The notes beneath the pieces were generated by a model. It did no database searches, was not told the DNA's origin, and saw nothing but the letters and a program-made list of their open reading frames with translations. Both the position numbers and the translations under genes were made by a program. A stretch of DNA of 5,828 nt, taken from contig PFNU01000092.1 in NCBI GenBank assembly GCA_002792135.1, forward strand, positions 1 through 5,828. Direction: 5' to 3'. Positions 5,039 to 5,828 of this stretch are shown here, in pieces (positions within the stretch are counted from its first letter, which is position 1; every line of letters begins with the position of its first letter). The DNA is from a bacterium (Candidatus Torokbacteria) CG_4_10_14_0_2_um_filter_35_8 (GTDB lineage: Bacteria > Patescibacteriota > GCA-2792135).

Positions 5039-5089
5039 TAGGGGGTAGGGAGGGGTATAACTTTTCTACAACCTACTCCCTACCCCCTA
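5039..5089. repeat. 14-bp inverted repeat in the rpsL-rpsG intercistronic region
   Basis: TAGGGGGTAGGGAG (5039-5052) and CTCCCTACCCCCTA (5076-5089) are perfect reverse complements around a 23-nt loop. A competing 9-bp stem pairs TAGGTTGTA (5032-5040) with TACAACCTA (5067-5075). The two overlap and cross, so only one can form. In the RNA the stem begins 4 nt after the rpsL stop codon. In E. coli the equivalent gap is where S7 binds to repress the operon, but a related sequence after the 89-residue orf argues for a repeat family rather than a dedicated operator. Confidence 0.8.
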
Positions 5090-5093
5090 ATCC

Positions 5094-5516
5094 CTAACTC
5101 TCTTTAGGTTTTTTGGCACCGTATTTAGATCTCCCTTGTTTCCTATCCTGTACTCCTTCTGTATCTAAGCTACCTCTTACTATATGGTATCTTACTCCTG
5201 GAAGGTCTCTTACTCTTCCTCCTCTTAGCAAAACGATGGAGTGCTCTTGAAGATTATGTCCCATGCCTGGAATATAAGCAGTAACCTCCATACCATTTGA
5301 CAAACGAACCCTTGCTACTTTTCTCAAAGCAGAATTAGGCTTTCTTGGAGTAACAGTTTTTACCACAATGCAAACTCCCCTCATGAAAGGGCTTCCTTTC
5401 TTTAAATCAACAAACTTATTCTTTAAAGCATTGAAGCTCTTTGATAAAGCAGGTACTTTTGATTTCTTTTTCGTTTTTTTTCGTCCCTTACGGACAAGTT
5501 GAGAAATTGTGGGCAC
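5094..5516 (-). CDS. rpsL: 30S ribosomal protein S12
   Basis: S12 lies at the 30S decoding centre and controls tRNA selection accuracy; it is the classical streptomycin-resistance protein. Family landmarks are MPTISQLVRKGR (1-12), RGVC (46-49), TPRKPNSALRKVARVRL (56-72), GHNLQEHS (86-93), GGRVRDLPGVRYH (99-111) and SKYGAKKPK at the C-terminus. Asp104 is the residue that RimO methylthiolates in E. coli. At 140 residues it is longer than the 124 of E. coli. About 15 extra residues lie between VPAL (21-24) and RGVC, a feature I associate with Patescibacteria. Arg58 and Arg103 replace the two lysines (E. coli 42 and 87) best known for streptomycin-resistance mutations. The start codon is GTG (5514-5516), fixed by the match to the family N-terminus, without a Shine-Dalgarno sequence. 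It is the first gene after the predicted promoter, and its stop is TAG. Confidence 0.99.
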   Translation of the reverse strand: MPTISQLVRKGRKKTKKKSKVPALSKSFNALKNKFVDLKKGSPFMRGVCIVVKTVTPRKPNSALRKVARVRLSNGMEVTAYIPGMGHNLQEHSIVLLRGGRVRDLPGVRYHIVRGSLDTEGVQDRKQGRSKYGAKKPKES

Positions 5517-5534
5517 AAAGTAAGTTTAAAAATT

Positions 5535-5564
5535 TCCGCCACAGGCGGATCTGCCTAGGGCTGA
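5535..5564. repeat. Double mini-hairpin unit upstream of rpsL
   Basis: TCCGCC-ACA-GGCGGA (5535-5549) is perfect. TCTGCC-TAG-GGCTGA (5550-5564) has one mismatched pair. Plus-strand AAAAAA follows, as it does after 1454-1483. The unit starts 18 nt before the rpsL GTG, near the 26 nt seen for tuf. The U-run lies on the 5' side of the stems in the RNA, so this is not an intrinsic terminator. Confidence 0.8.
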
Positions 5565-5614
5565 AAAAAGCAAAAATTAAAAATATTAGGATTTAGTGAT
5601 AAAAAGAAAAATGT

Positions 5615-5632
5615 GAGCTTTATAAAAAGCTC
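5615..5632 (-). promoter_or_regulatory. Hairpin at the predicted 5' end of the str transcript
   Basis: On the minus strand GAGCTTT and AAAGCTC pair as a 7-bp stem with a 4-nt loop, followed by ACATTTTTCTTTTT. Its first base lies about 2 nt from the predicted transcription start. It could be a 5' stabilising stem-loop, an early pause or attenuator, or a weak terminator for a gene outside the window. The stem has only three G-C pairs, so a strong terminator is unlikely. Confidence 0.45.
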
Positions 5633-5640
5633 TAGAAGAT

Positions 5641-5669
5641 AATTTATCAATAAGATCTTCTTTTGTCAA
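5641..5669 (-). promoter_or_regulatory. Predicted sigma70-type promoter of the str operon
   Basis: The minus strand has a perfect -35 TTGACA (5664-5669), a 17-nt spacer, and TAAATT (5641-5646, four of six to TATAAT) preceded by TGA (5647-5649), an extended -10. RNA would start near 5634, giving a leader of about 118 nt before rpsL. This is the best promoter match on the minus strand of the window and lies where the operon needs one. Confidence 0.65.
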
Positions 5670-5750
5670 ATTACCTTTATAAGGAAGAAGAAATTATTTA
5701 TTTAGAAAGTGAGTGGATTTGTATATAGTTAGACAACTAATCATTGCGAA

Positions 5751-5812
5751 TCAGGAATCAGGAATTAGGAATCATGAATTTAGGGATTAGGTGATAGGTG
5801 TTAGGGATTAGT
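5751..5812. repeat. Heptamer-period repeat array near the right edge
   Basis: Units TCAGGAA, TCAGGAA, TTAGGAA and TCATGAA (5751-5778) keep a strict 7-bp period. They then pass into TTTAGGGA, TTAGGTGA, TAGGTG and TTAGGGA. TTGCGAA at 5744-5750 could be one more unit. The core TTAGG links it to the 5003-5036 array, but the units are more diverged. It lies upstream of the predicted promoter, so it is probably not in the str transcript. Confidence 0.75.
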
Positions 5813-5828
5813 TTCTTAGAAAGCTAAA

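Larger units (their letters stand above)
4994..5096. repeat. Composite intergenic repeat module, copy B (rpsL-rpsG gap)
   Basis: The left end is an 18-nt perfect match to 1491-1508. Then come the TTAGGTG array, GGTTGTAGGGGGTAGGGA, an AT-rich spacer and TCCCTACCCCCTA. The module ends at the TAG of rpsL, just as copy A ends at the TAG of the 89-residue orf. Nearly the whole rpsL-rpsG intercistronic space is therefore repeat sequence. Confidence 0.7.
5517..5828. other. 312-nt leader and upstream region of the str operon
   Basis: I find no gene with convincing coding signal here. From left to right it holds a double mini-hairpin (5535-5564), an A-rich tract, a 7-bp hairpin (5615-5632), a minus-strand promoter (5641-5669), an unremarkable AT-rich stretch (5670-5743) and a heptamer repeat array (5751-5812). 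The predicted transcript leader before rpsL is about 118 nt. Confidence 0.7.

Noticed and set aside
5032..5089. H-type pseudoknot from the two crossing stems in the rpsL-rpsG gap
   Set aside because: The stems share bases 5039-5040 and have no connecting loop nucleotides, so both cannot form at once. Alternative stems are the simpler reading.
226..5516. Alternative genetic code (TGA read as sense)
   Set aside because: All five complete genes reach family length with the standard code, and no in-frame TGA is needed. Tryptophan is encoded by TGG, for example in EF-Tu residue 190.

Overview
This window holds the streptomycin (str) ribosomal operon of a bacterium, read entirely on the minus strand. 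In transcription order it contains rpsL (S12), rpsG (S7), fusA (EF-G), a small unrecognised gene, tuf (EF-Tu), and the first 29 codons of rpsJ (S10), which normally opens the neighbouring S10 operon. The rpsL-rpsG-fusA-tuf-rpsJ order is classical bacterial. Three things point to a Patescibacteria / Candidate Phyla Radiation organism, perhaps Parcubacteria-like: AT-rich DNA, a basic insertion early in S12 (about 15 residues longer than E. coli), and a four-cysteine insertion at the end of the EF-Tu G domain. The lineage call rests on remembered family features, not on a search.

Layout, right to left. Positions 5517-5828 hold no convincing gene. They carry a good sigma70-type promoter reading left, a 7-bp hairpin near the predicted RNA 5' end, a double hairpin just before rpsL, and a 7-bp periodic repeat near the edge. 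rpsL (5516-5094) and rpsG (4975-4496) are separated by 118 nt with a heptamer array and a 14-bp inverted repeat. fusA follows (4304-2208) after a gap with several GC-rich mini-hairpins. A 294-nt gap with more repeats precedes the 89-residue orf (1913-1644), which looks like the N-terminal part of a Phd/YefM-type antitoxin joined to an acidic tail. tuf (1428-226) and the truncated rpsJ (87-1) end the window.

The genes work together in translation: S12 and S7 are 30S proteins at the decoding centre and head, EF-Tu delivers aminoacyl-tRNA, and EF-G drives translocation. S10 starts the next ribosomal block.

The protein genes are ordinary in kind. The unusual content lies between them. Most gaps hold members of a mini-hairpin family, TNNGCC-N3-GGCNNA, whose arms covary between copies. 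Gaps also hold TTAGGTG-type heptamers, and a composite repeat module occurs after both rpsL and the 89-residue orf. No gene has a visible Shine-Dalgarno sequence, two of the five complete genes start with GTG, and all five end in TAG. I see no evidence of a defence system, CRISPR array, transposase or tRNA gene.
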